The notes under the pieces are model-generated. The model did not search any database. It was given only the letters and a program-made list of their open reading frames with translations, and was not told the origin of the DNA. From assembly GCF_916618755.1 (NCBI RefSeq), contig NZ_CAKAKB010000006.1:124001-188000 (forward strand): DNA of 64,000 bases, written 5' to 3'. The stretch is from Actinotalea sp. Marseille-Q4924. Its GTDB lineage: Bacteria > Actinomycetota > Actinomycetes > Actinomycetales > Cellulomonadaceae. Position numbers and translations under genes: made by a program. Positions 14,983-22,900 of this stretch are shown piece after piece. How positions within the stretch are numbered: the stretch's first letter is position 1; each line of letters opens with the position of its first letter.

Positions 14983-16983
14983 TCAGCGCCCTCGTGCCCG
15001 CGACGGCTGGACCTTCACGGTCTGCACCTCGCTGACGTTGCCGGCGACGTCGACGGCCCGCACGCGGATCGTCGCGGCTCGGTCCGGCACCCCGAGAGGG
15101 CCGGTGTACGGCTCGAAGGTGCCGTCGTTGCGGTTGACCGCGAACTCCAGCTCCGCGAGCGCCAGGTCGTCCTCACCCGTGAGCGTGACCGTCCGGCCGT
15201 CCACGGCAGCGGTCACCGTCGGCGCCGTCGTGTCCGCCTCGACCGCCGCCCGCACCTGGGCGGTGTGCAGCCCGAAGGAGTCGTCGACGTGCGGCAGCCA
15301 GCAGTCGTCGTTGTGGATGCCCTCCGGGTAGACGACGGCCTCGTGGGCGACGCCCTTGGCGGTGAGGATCCCGCTGAACCCACGCACGACGTCGTCGAAC
15401 CGGAAGCCGTCGAACTCGCACGCGTCGAGGAAGTACGTGTGGCGCGCGAGCTGCTCGGGGGTCATCGCGCCCGCGACGGCGATCGGCGGCGCCGTCGGCG
15501 TCGCCTCACGCACGCCGACCAGCGACGGCGGGATGTTGAGCGCACCCATGTGCGAGGCCAGCGACGAGAAGAGGTCCGGGTTCGCCAGGCCGATGGAGTA
15601 GGCGCCGAAGCCACCCATGGAGATGCCGGTGAGGCCGCGCAGCTCACGCGCCTCCGACGTGCGGTACTCGGCCTCCACCTGCGGCAGCATCTCCGTGAGG
15701 AACATGCTCCGCCACGGCACGCCGTCCTGGTGGTCGACGTACCACAGCGACTCCCCGTCCGGCATGATCACGACGGACTCCTCGAGCCCGCCGGTCGTGA
15801 ACAGCTCGTCCAGGCGCTCGTCCATGTTCCGGGGCTCCCACTCCCGGCTGCCGCCGTTCACCCCGTGCAGCAGGTAGACGACGGGGTACTCGCGGTTGGT
15901 GTCCTCGTAGTAGGACGGCGGCAGGTAGGTCGCGTACTCGCGCCGCTGCCCCTCGAGCGCCGAGTCGACGTGGTCGCGGAAGAACCGCGAGCGGTTGCCG
16001 GCCTCGAGGCGCGACGCCCGGTCCAGGACCAGGAACTCCTGACCGGCCTCGTCGAACGTGTACGGAGCGCCGTCGCGGGTGCCGGTGATGGTCCGGTTCG
16101 TGTCGACGAGGAGCCGGCCGTCGGCGGCCTCGACGACCTCCACCCCGGTGTCGGACAGCGTGAGGCTGCCACCGGACTGCTCGAGCCACGTGCGCAGCTC
16201 CCGCTCGCGCCGGTCGACGTCACGCCCGTCGTGGACGTAGTCGGGGGTCAGCGTCGCGAGGTACGCCTCGACGTCACCCGCGGCGAGCGCCGCGGCCTGC
16301 CGGTCCAGGAGGTCCGTCGCCCAGGCCGTGGTGGCCGCGTCCGCGAGCGGGCCCTCGACGCCGTAGACCTCGGAGCGCACCGCGTCCTTGGAGAACAGGC
16401 CGACCGGGCCCTGGTACCAGCCGCCGCCGCCGCTCATGTCGTAGACGCGCACGGCCAGCGTGTTCGTGCCGCCGAAGACGGGCGCGTCGGCGGGCACGGG
16501 GTACAGGCGCCGCTCGAACCACTGGCTCTGGGCGTTGGGCGGCATCGAGCCGGACCCGCCGATGCGCTCGCCGTTGAGGAAGGCCTCGTCGACGTCGTCG
16601 AGGAAGCCCATCGAGGCGACGAGGTTGGCCCCCTCCGCGCCGGCGGGCAGGTCGAACGTCAGGCGGTACCAGCCGAAGCCGTCGTAGCCGTCGAACTGCG
16701 GCGCGCCGTCGACCTCGGGGACCTGGAGCTCGGTCCAGGCCGAGTCGTCGAAGGCCGGGTCGGCGAACGCCGGGTCGTCCCCGAGCGTGAAGCGCCAGGT
16801 GCCGGACAGGTCGAGCGAGACCGACGTCTCGTCCTGCGCGGTGGCGGCCGGCGCGGCCGACGGCGTGGCGGCCTGCGCCGGCAGGACCGCCCCGGCGAGG
16901 GCCACGGCGAGCGCGCCGAGGGTGGCCGTGGTGGTCCGTGCGGTCCTGCGCCGGGGGCGGTGGGGGTCCGTGGATGACCTCAT
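14983..16983 (-). CDS. Secreted esterase with jelly-roll and NTF2-like domains
   Basis: 666 residues from ATG 16983. A basic N-terminus and hydrophobic stretch end in AQAATPSA, a Sec signal. Residues about 50-185 resemble the sugar-binding jelly roll of GH2 enzymes (SLDLSGTWRFTLGDDPAF, WYRLTFDLP, FLNGERIGGSG). Residues about 210-310 resemble an NTF2/SnoaL-like fold (DLLDRQAAALAAGDVEAYLA). Residues about 320-590 are a D-esterase alpha/beta hydrolase (YPVVYLLHGVNGGSREW, GISMGGFGAYS with Ser455, EGIHNDDCWLPH with the likely His). The tail is an Ig-like bacterial domain (TVTLTGEDDLALAELEF). It probably deacylates a plant polysaccharide outside the cell. The domain order is unusual. Confidence 0.82.
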   Translation of the reverse strand: MRSSTDPHRPRRRTARTTTATLGALAVALAGAVLPAQAATPSAAPAATAQDETSVSLDLSGTWRFTLGDDPAFADPAFDDSAWTELQVPEVDGAPQFDGYDGFGWYRLTFDLPAGAEGANLVASMGFLDDVDEAFLNGERIGGSGSMPPNAQSQWFERRLYPVPADAPVFGGTNTLAVRVYDMSGGGGWYQGPVGLFSKDAVRSEVYGVEGPLADAATTAWATDLLDRQAAALAAGDVEAYLATLTPDYVHDGRDVDRRERELRTWLEQSGGSLTLSDTGVEVVEAADGRLLVDTNRTITGTRDGAPYTFDEAGQEFLVLDRASRLEAGNRSRFFRDHVDSALEGQRREYATYLPPSYYEDTNREYPVVYLLHGVNGGSREWEPRNMDERLDELFTTGGLEESVVIMPDGESLWYVDHQDGVPWRSMFLTEMLPQVEAEYRTSEARELRGLTGISMGGFGAYSIGLANPDLFSSLASHMGALNIPPSLVGVREATPTAPPIAVAGAMTPEQLARHTYFLDACEFDGFRFDDVVRGFSGILTAKGVAHEAVVYPEGIHNDDCWLPHVDDSFGLHTAQVRAAVEADTTAPTVTAAVDGRTVTLTGEDDLALAELEFAVNRNDGTFEPYTGPLGVPDRAATIRVRAVDVAGNVSEVQTVKVQPSRARGR

Positions 16984-17113
16984 GAGCTCCAACTCCGTCG
17001 TCGGTGGGCGCGGGCCGCCCTCGCCGCGAGCGCCGGGGCGGTCGTCTGTGACCGTTCCCAGTCCCCTGCCGACGAAGGCCGGGGAGAACGACCCGGCGGA
17101 TGCCACACCGTAC

Positions 17114-17129
17114 CTGTGACCGGTCACAG
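17114..17129. promoter_or_regulatory. 16-bp perfect palindrome upstream of the secreted esterase
   Basis: CTGTGACCGGTCACAG reads the same on both strands and lies about 130 bases before the esterase start and 150 bases before the divergent small gene. The central CCGG and length fit a LacI- or GntR-family operator; the spacing is two bases short for a CRP site. The cognate regulator is unknown. Confidence 0.6.
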
Positions 17130-17276
17130 AGGCCAGGGGCGTCTCGACGACGGCGGGACGCCCGACGGACCCCGCGTGACTTCCCCCGGGTGCGGGCGCA
17201 TGCTGAGGTGAGCAGCGGTCCACCGACGCGCTGCGGGTACAGCGGCACGCATGCCGCGATCCGGACAGGAACGCAC

Positions 17277-17549
17277 ATGACCAGCACGACACCAGAGATG
17301 ATCATCTCCGGCGTGGCCTACACGGTGGTCGAGACCGACGGACATCCGCCCACGGCGATGGCGGACTTCCACGGGACCGCGCGGCTCGTCGTCGACGGCC
17401 CCACCGGCCGCCACGAGCTGCTCGGTGAGGGCGCGCTGGTCGACGACTCGCTGCGCTTCCACCAGAAGACCGCCGGGGACGGCAAGGACGTGCGGACGTG
17501 GTGCGTCCACCAGGACGAGGACGGCGCCTTCCGGGCCGAGACGACCTGA
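17277..17549 (+). CDS. Small hypothetical protein, 90 residues
   Basis: ATG 17277 is preceded by GACAGGAACGC, a modest ribosome site. The protein reads as a small soluble beta-rich domain (SGVAYTVVETDG, ADFHGTARLVVDG, KDVRTWCVHQDEDGAF) without signal or membrane segment. I do not recognise a family. It is divergent from the esterase and followed by a strong hairpin at 17599-17630. Confidence 0.55.
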   Translation: MTSTTPEMIISGVAYTVVETDGHPPTAMADFHGTARLVVDGPTGRHELLGEGALVDDSLRFHQKTAGDGKDVRTWCVHQDEDGAFRAETT

Positions 17550-17598
17550 CGGCTCACCCCGAGACGGACCGACGACGGCGCGCGCGCAGCGCGTGCAC

Positions 17599-17630
17599 GA
17601 GGGGCTCCCGCCCGGCGGCGGGAGCCCCTC
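17599..17630. terminator. Bidirectional hairpin between the small gene and tRNA-Ser(TGA)
   Basis: GAGGGGCTCCCGCC (17599-17612) and GGCGGGAGCCCCTC (17617-17630) form a perfect 14-base stem with loop CGGC. It lies between convergent transcripts and could stop both. Confidence 0.8.
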
Positions 17631-17684
17631 GGCCGCACGGGGGCGGGCCGTCGACGACGTGGCGGCTGGCCCCGACGGGTCCTG

Positions 17685-17772
17685 CGGAGGGCAAGGGATT
17701 CGAACCCTTGGTGCGGGGTCACCGCACAACGGTTTTCAAGACCGTCGCCTTCGGCCGCTCAGCCAGCCCTCC
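17685..17772 (-). tRNA. tRNA-Ser (anticodon TGA)
   Basis: 88 bases on the minus strand: acceptor GGAGGGC with GCCCTCC, D-arm TGGCTGAGCGGCCGAA, anticodon loop CTTGAAA (anticodon UGA) between GACGGT and ACCGT, long variable arm (TGTGCGGTGACCCCGCA), T-arm AAGGGTTCGAATCCCTT. Class II structure supports serine. Confidence 0.95.
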
Positions 17773-17877
17773 TCGCGCACGGCGCCGGGGCGACCGTGGA
17801 GCGGCGCTCATTCTGCCAGGGTGAGCAGCACGCCGTCGGCCGCTGCCACCCGCCCGCCCGTGACCCGTGCGTCGTCC

Positions 17878-18288
17878 CTACCCGTCCCACCAGCCGTCGG
17901 GCCGGCCGGGGGTCACGACCCGCACGTCGTAGATCGACGCCACGCGCGCCAGCAGCGGGTCGTAGGTGGCGAGCCGCCCGATGTCCGGGTGCGCGACGAC
18001 GATCCCGAGGTGCATCGCCCGGAACGGGTCCAGGACCGCCGACGCCATCGACGCCGGCCTGAACGCCTGGTCGAAGAACCGCACGACGGTGACCTGCTCG
18101 GCCAGCTCGTACGCCGTGGCGCGCGCGACCGCGTCCGTGCCGAGCGCCGACCGTCGCAGCTCCGTCAGACCGAGGGGCGACGTCACGACGTCGTCGGCGT
18201 GGACGGCGTACCAGCGCAGCCACGAGGCGGACTCGGGGTCGGCCGCAAGGACCCGGCTCAACGCCGAGCCGTCCGCGTACGTCAGCAT
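17878..18288 (-). CDS. PIN-domain protein, VapC-like orphan
   Basis: 136 residues. The start MLTYADGSALSRVL carries the first PIN acidic residue, ELRRSALG the second, and HPDIGRLATYDPLLARVA resembles the C-terminal acidic cluster. PIN proteins are magnesium-dependent RNases, usually toxins paired with a small DNA-binding antitoxin. No antitoxin ORF is seen upstream (18289-18427 holds only a promoter and a terminator) or downstream. A TAGGCT box at 18319-18314 and GGAGGAG in the leader suggest independent expression. Confidence 0.7.
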   Translation of the reverse strand: MLTYADGSALSRVLAADPESASWLRWYAVHADDVVTSPLGLTELRRSALGTDAVARATAYELAEQVTVVRFFDQAFRPASMASAVLDPFRAMHLGIVVAHPDIGRLATYDPLLARVASIYDVRVVTPGRPDGWWDG

Positions 18289-18330
18289 CTCCCTGGTCGC
18301 TCCTCCACGGCGGAGCCTAGATCACGACGA

Positions 18331-18363
18331 CGGCGGCGCGGTCCGGGTGGGACCGCGCCGCCG
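18331..18363 (-). terminator. Hairpin at the end of the conservon operon
   Basis: CGGCGGCGCGGTCC (18331-18344) pairs perfectly with GGACCGCGCCGCCG (18350-18363), loop GGGTG, 64 bases after the last gene of the cluster. Confidence 0.8.
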
Positions 18364-18427
18364 CGCGCACCGGGGGACGCGGTCAGGCGCCCGCGCCGTG
18401 CTCTCGGACCGCGCCGGTGCGAGACCC

Positions 18428-19054
18428 TCAGGCCGCGCCCGCGCGGAGCCGCTGCATCGCGAGCTGCACGAGCGAGATCAGCGTCTGCTTGGTCGCGGCG
18501 CGGTTGCGCGCGTCGGTGTACATCAGCGGCACGTGCGCCGGGACGGACAGGGCCTCCCGGACGTCGTCCAGCTGGTGCTTGGCGACGCCGTCGAAGCAGT
18601 TCACCGCCACGACGAACGGGATGCCCCGCGACTCGAAGTAGTCGACAGCCGGGAAGCACTGGTCCAGGCGCTCGGTGTCGACGAGCACGACCGCACCGAT
18701 GGCGCCGCGGACCAGGTCGTCCCACATGAAGAGGAAGCGGTCCTGGCCCGGCGTGCCGAAGAGGTACAGCCACAGCGACCCCGGCAGCGCGATGCGACCG
18801 AAGTCCATCGCGACCGTCGTGGTCGTCTTGCGGTCGGTGACGCCGCCGGCGTCGTCGACCCCGACGGAGTGCTCCGTCATGGCCGCCTCGGTGTTGAGCG
18901 GCTCGATGTCGGAGATCGAGCCGATGAAGGTCGTCTTCCCGACGGCGAAGCCGCCGGCGACGACGATCTTGACGACCGTGGGCGCGACACCCGCACCGAC
19001 CGTCGTGCGGTCGGACCGGTTCGACACCGCGGTGTCAGAGGGCTGAAATGCCAT
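18428..19054 (-). CDS. Conservon GTPase (CvnD-type, Ras-like)
   Basis: 208 residues from ATG 19054; GGAGAG lies eight bases upstream and the start overlaps the DUF742 gene by 20 bases. P-loop GGFAVGKTTFIGS (residues 34-46), switch II LFGTPGQDRFLFMW (with GTPGQ in place of DTAGQ) and base-recognition NCFD in place of NKxD define the MglA/CvnD-like bacterial small GTPases. In conservons it works with the roadblock protein and DUF742 at the membrane kinase, by analogy with eukaryotic G-protein modules. Last gene of the operon; no cytochrome P450 (cvnE) follows. Confidence 0.88.
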   Translation of the reverse strand: MAFQPSDTAVSNRSDRTTVGAGVAPTVVKIVVAGGFAVGKTTFIGSISDIEPLNTEAAMTEHSVGVDDAGGVTDRKTTTTVAMDFGRIALPGSLWLYLFGTPGQDRFLFMWDDLVRGAIGAVVLVDTERLDQCFPAVDYFESRGIPFVVAVNCFDGVAKHQLDDVREALSVPAHVPLMYTDARNRAATKQTLISLVQLAMQRLRAGAA

Positions 19055-19454
19055 TGAGAACACTCTCCAGCACGCTCAGGGACAGGGCAGGGGACTGGCC
19101 CGTGTGCACGCTGACGGGCGTCGACGTGTGGACACGGATGTACTGGGCGTCGGACAGGTCCGTCACGAGGACCCGGACGACGCCGAGGGGCAGGCGCAGG
19201 AGCGCCGAGAGCTCGGCGACCGACACGAACGTGTGGGCCGCGTGCTGGAGGATCGCTCGCTTCTCCGGGGGCAGGCCGTGGGAGGACGCCGCGCCAGGGA
19301 GCACCTCGACCAGCGCCTCGAGGGGCAGGTCGGAGTTGGCGGCACGGACGCGACCGCCGGTGACGGCGTAGGGCCGCACCGTCCGCGCCTCGTACTCGCT
19401 CCCGTCGTCGGGGTCGGCGTGCCACCCCGCCCCGGGGCCTGGTTGGGTCGTCAT
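19035..19454 (-). CDS. DUF742 conservon protein (CvnC-type)
   Basis: 139 residues. EARTVRPYAVTGGRVRAAN followed by LPLEALVEVLP and a helix-turn-helix-like region (AAHTFVSVAELSALLRLPLGVVRVLVTDL) are the DUF742 pattern. These small winged-helix-like proteins occur only with roadblock proteins and small GTPases in actinobacterial conservons. ATG 19454 lies four bases after the preceding stop, so the genes are tightly linked. Exact role unknown. Confidence 0.88.
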   Translation of the reverse strand: MTTQPGPGAGWHADPDDGSEYEARTVRPYAVTGGRVRAANSDLPLEALVEVLPGAASSHGLPPEKRAILQHAAHTFVSVAELSALLRLPLGVVRVLVTDLSDAQYIRVHTSTPVSVHTGQSPALSLSVLESVLNGISAL

Positions 19455-19458
19455 CGGC

Positions 19459-19908
19459 TCAGACCACCGGGGTCCGGACCGCGCCGTCGACCGGCAGGGC
19501 GCCGCGCATCTCGGTGACGAGCTGCGGCGTCAGCGTGCTCTCCGTGCGCGAGACGAGCATCGCCATCTCGTAGCCGATGAGGCCGACGTCGCAGGAGGAG
19601 TCCGCGACGACCGCGAGCACCGACCCGTTCGAGACGCTCATGAGGAAGACGAACAGCTCGTCCATCTCCACGATCGCCTGCCGGACGTCACCGGCGCGCA
19701 GCTGGCGGGCGGCGCCCCGGGTCAGGCTCGACATGCCGGCGACGATCGCCGCGAGCTGGTCCCCGCTGGTGCGGTCCAGGTTCTCCGACATCGCCATGAG
19801 CAGGCCGTCGGCGGACACGACGAGCGTGTGCAGCGTGCCGGGGACCGTGCGGACGAAGTTGTCCAGGAGCCAGCCGAAGTTGGCGGCTTCCGTGCTGAGC
19901 GCTGTCAC
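19459..19908 (-). CDS. Roadblock/LC7 protein (CvnB-type)
   Basis: 149 residues, GTG start with GAGGAGGAG upstream. The roadblock fold is evident: NFVRTVPGTLHTLVVSADGLLMA, then GDQLAAIVAGMSSLTRGAAR, and VLAVVADSSCDVGLIGYEMA. Roadblock proteins act as regulators or activators of small GTPases; here the partner is encoded two genes downstream. Starts 47 bases after the histidine kinase stop. Confidence 0.9.
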   Translation of the reverse strand: MTALSTEAANFGWLLDNFVRTVPGTLHTLVVSADGLLMAMSENLDRTSGDQLAAIVAGMSSLTRGAARQLRAGDVRQAIVEMDELFVFLMSVSNGSVLAVVADSSCDVGLIGYEMAMLVSRTESTLTPQLVTEMRGALPVDGAVRTPVV

Positions 19909-19954
19909 TGCTCCTCCTCGAGGTAGCCGGCCTGTCGGCGGCGAAGTGTCGCGG

Positions 19955-22900
19955 TCACCATGAGGTGCTCCGCTGGGTCAGGTCGGAGTCCGTCGGTACC
20001 GGGGCCAGCTGCTCGCGCTCGGACGGACCTTCCTCGTGACCGGTGCCGGAGGTCCCGGTACCGGTGGTCTGCGTGCCGTCGACCGCCATGCGGCCGCGGC
20101 TGGTGCCCGACTGGAAGCTGGACAGCAGCGATCGCACCTGGTTGGCGTCCCGCTCCGGACGCGGCACCCCGGGCCGGGTCGTGATCTCCGGCGCCGCCGG
20201 CACGGCGGAGGGCGTCCGACGCGTGAGCGACCCGGCACCTCCAGCGACCGTCTGCGGCCGGTAGCTCGACAGCTGGCTCAGCTCGGCCAGCGCCTGCTGG
20301 GCGAGGTCGGCCCGCTGCGCGAGTGCCGAGTTCACCTCGGCGTCGAAGCCCGAGACGCCCGTGGGCTCCGGGGTGAAGGTCGCGGGCTGGAAGGCGGGCA
20401 GCGGCGCGGGGGTGAACGACTGCTGGGTCGCTCCGGGCGTCCGGTGGCCGAGGCCACCACCGCCACCACCGGCCGCCGGCTCCGGTGCGGCGGGCGGCGC
20501 CATGGTGGGCCGCCACTGCGGCTCCTCCGGCACGTCCCACGTCTCCGGCGCCCACGACTCCGCCGGTGCGACGAAGGCTGCCGGGGCGACGGCGGGCTCG
20601 GCGGCGGGCTCAGGCTGCGGGGGCATCGGCCGCGGCGACGGCAGACCCCACTCCCCCACGACGTCCTGCCCACCCTGGTGCGCCGCCTCGTCGAGCGGCG
20701 CGCCGCCGAGGTCGGCGGGCACCTCCTCCGGGAAGAGCAGGTCACCTGCCTCACGCGTCGCGTGGACGGCCGGGAAGAACGCGCTCGCGCCGAGACGCGG
20801 CGTGGCCGACGGCGCCGCGGGGGCCTCCGGCTCGACCGGCGGCAGCGCGTGCGCACCGGCCTCCGACGGACCCCACGCCGACGAACGGAGCGGGGGTGCC
20901 ACGGGCGCCGGGACGTCGTCCGTGGTCGCGGGCCAGGCGGGTGCCTCGGCGGACGGCTCCGGTGCGGTGCCGACCGGCTCGAGGGCCGGCTCGAGGGCCG
21001 GCTCGAACGCCGGCTGGGCCGGTGCGGTACGGCTCTTGGCGCGACCGAACGGCCACCACCGGCGCTTCGGCGGGGCCCCGGCCGCCACGGCTGCGCCGCC
21101 GGCCGCGGCGGGCGCTGCCGCACCGAGCACGGTCGCGTCGGCGTCGGCGGCGGCGGCGGCGGGCGCGTCAGCGGTGAGGAGGTCGAGGACCTCGTCACCC
21201 CGGTCGCCCACGGCGGTCCACGGCGCGTCGGCCGGCTCCGGGACGACCGGTGTCGGCCCGGTGACCGGCGACCACGGCGACACGGACGACGCCGCGTCCT
21301 CGAGCGCCTCGTCGGCGGCCCCGTCCTCGGCGGCGGGAGCACCGGCCTCCCACGACGACGTCGCCGCTGCAGGCTGCGCGTCCCACGACGCCGCCACGGG
21401 CTGCGCGTCCCACGACGGGGCCGGCGCGGCGTGCTGGTGCTCGTCGACGGTCGGGGCGGGCTCGGCCGCCGCCCAGTCCTGCTGCGGGGGCGTCCAGGCC
21501 TGCTGCGGCGCCCACTCCTGCTGGGCGGCCCACTCCTGCTGCGGCGGGGTCCAGGGCTGCTGAGCGGCCCAGTCCTGCTCGGCGGCGGGCGCGGGAGCGA
21601 CGGGCTGCTGCCAGCCGGTGTCCACGGTCCACTCCGGGGCGGCGTCGTCGGCTGGGGCCCACGTGTCCTCGACCGCGTCGACCGCGGGCGGCCAGGTCAG
21701 CTCGTCGTCCCGGTAGGCGTGGCGCCCACCGGGGCGGTCCTCGACCGCGCCGAGCAGGGACGGCGGGAACTCGTCGTCGTCCTCGAGGGCCGGGATCACC
21801 AGCGGCTCGGGCTCGTCCGCCACCGCGTCGCCGTTGCGCCCGAAGAACGCCGCGGCCGCGGCGAGGCGGTCCGCACCGTCCCCGGCCGGACGCTCGTCGT
21901 CGCGGTCCGGCAGCTGGTCGACGGCGGCCGCGGCGAGCTCGGCACGCCGGGACCGGAAGCCGGAGAACATGGCGGCGCGGCTCTCCGGCGGACCTGCCGG
22001 CACGGCGGGCGTCGCCTCGGCCACGAGCTCGACCGGCGTGCGGCTCGGCAGACCGGCACCGCCCGGTGCACGCGTCGGCAGGGCCCGCGTCGGCAGCTCC
22101 GTCGCCGCCTCCCCCACGACCGGCTCCCCGGTCGTGGCGGCCGGCTCGCGGACCGGCAGGGCGTCGCCCCGCGTCGGGAGCGGTGCGGGCGCGGCAGCCT
22201 CGTCGTCGTCGGCGCGGCGGCGCGCCACGAGCGGCTGCGCCTCCACGACGGCCGGCGCCCAGCCCTCGTCCGTCGGCAGCGTGGCCGCTCCGGCGAGGGC
22301 GTCCGCCTGCGGGGCGAGCGGGATCGACGGCGCGGCGGCGGCGTCGTCCTGCTCGCGGTACTCGGTGCTGGGCGCGGGCGCCTCGCTGTCCGCCCCGCGG
22401 GAGCGGCGGCGCGGCAGCCCGTGACCGGTCCGGCCGTCGGTGAGCGAGGCGAGGTCGACCTCCTCGGCCGGGTTCTCGGCCGAGCCGAGGCTGCCGGGGC
22501 TGACGTCCTGCACGTGCTCGGGCACGGGGGCGAAGGCGGTGTCGTGGACGACGACGGCCGCCTCCTCCACGGGGGCGAAGCTCTCGCTGGGCCGCTCGGC
22601 GGCGGTGATCGGCGCGGTGAGCGGGATCGACGCCGTCTCGACGAAGAGGATCACCGGGATGCGCACGGTGGCGAGCGTCCCCGTGCCGTCCGGCCCGAGG
22701 CCCAGCTCGACCTGCGCACCGAGCCGACCGGCGATGCGGCCCACGACGAAGAGGCCGAGACGCTGCGCGCCGACGACGTCGCTGGCGGAGGTCGTCCGGA
22801 TCTTCGCGTTCGCCTCGGCGAGCTCGGCGGCGGTCATGCCGAGGCCCTGGTCCAGGACGGTGACGACGACGTGCGTCTCGTCGATGCCCGTCGACACCTG

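Noticed and set aside
10353-17772. tRNA genes as integration sites of a genomic island
   Set aside because: No integrase, no direct repeats of tRNA ends and no compositional break seen.
21470-21600. Short tandem repeats as a possible CRISPR array
   Set aside because: Repeats are imperfect, in frame within the kinase gene and have no unique spacers; no cas genes nearby.
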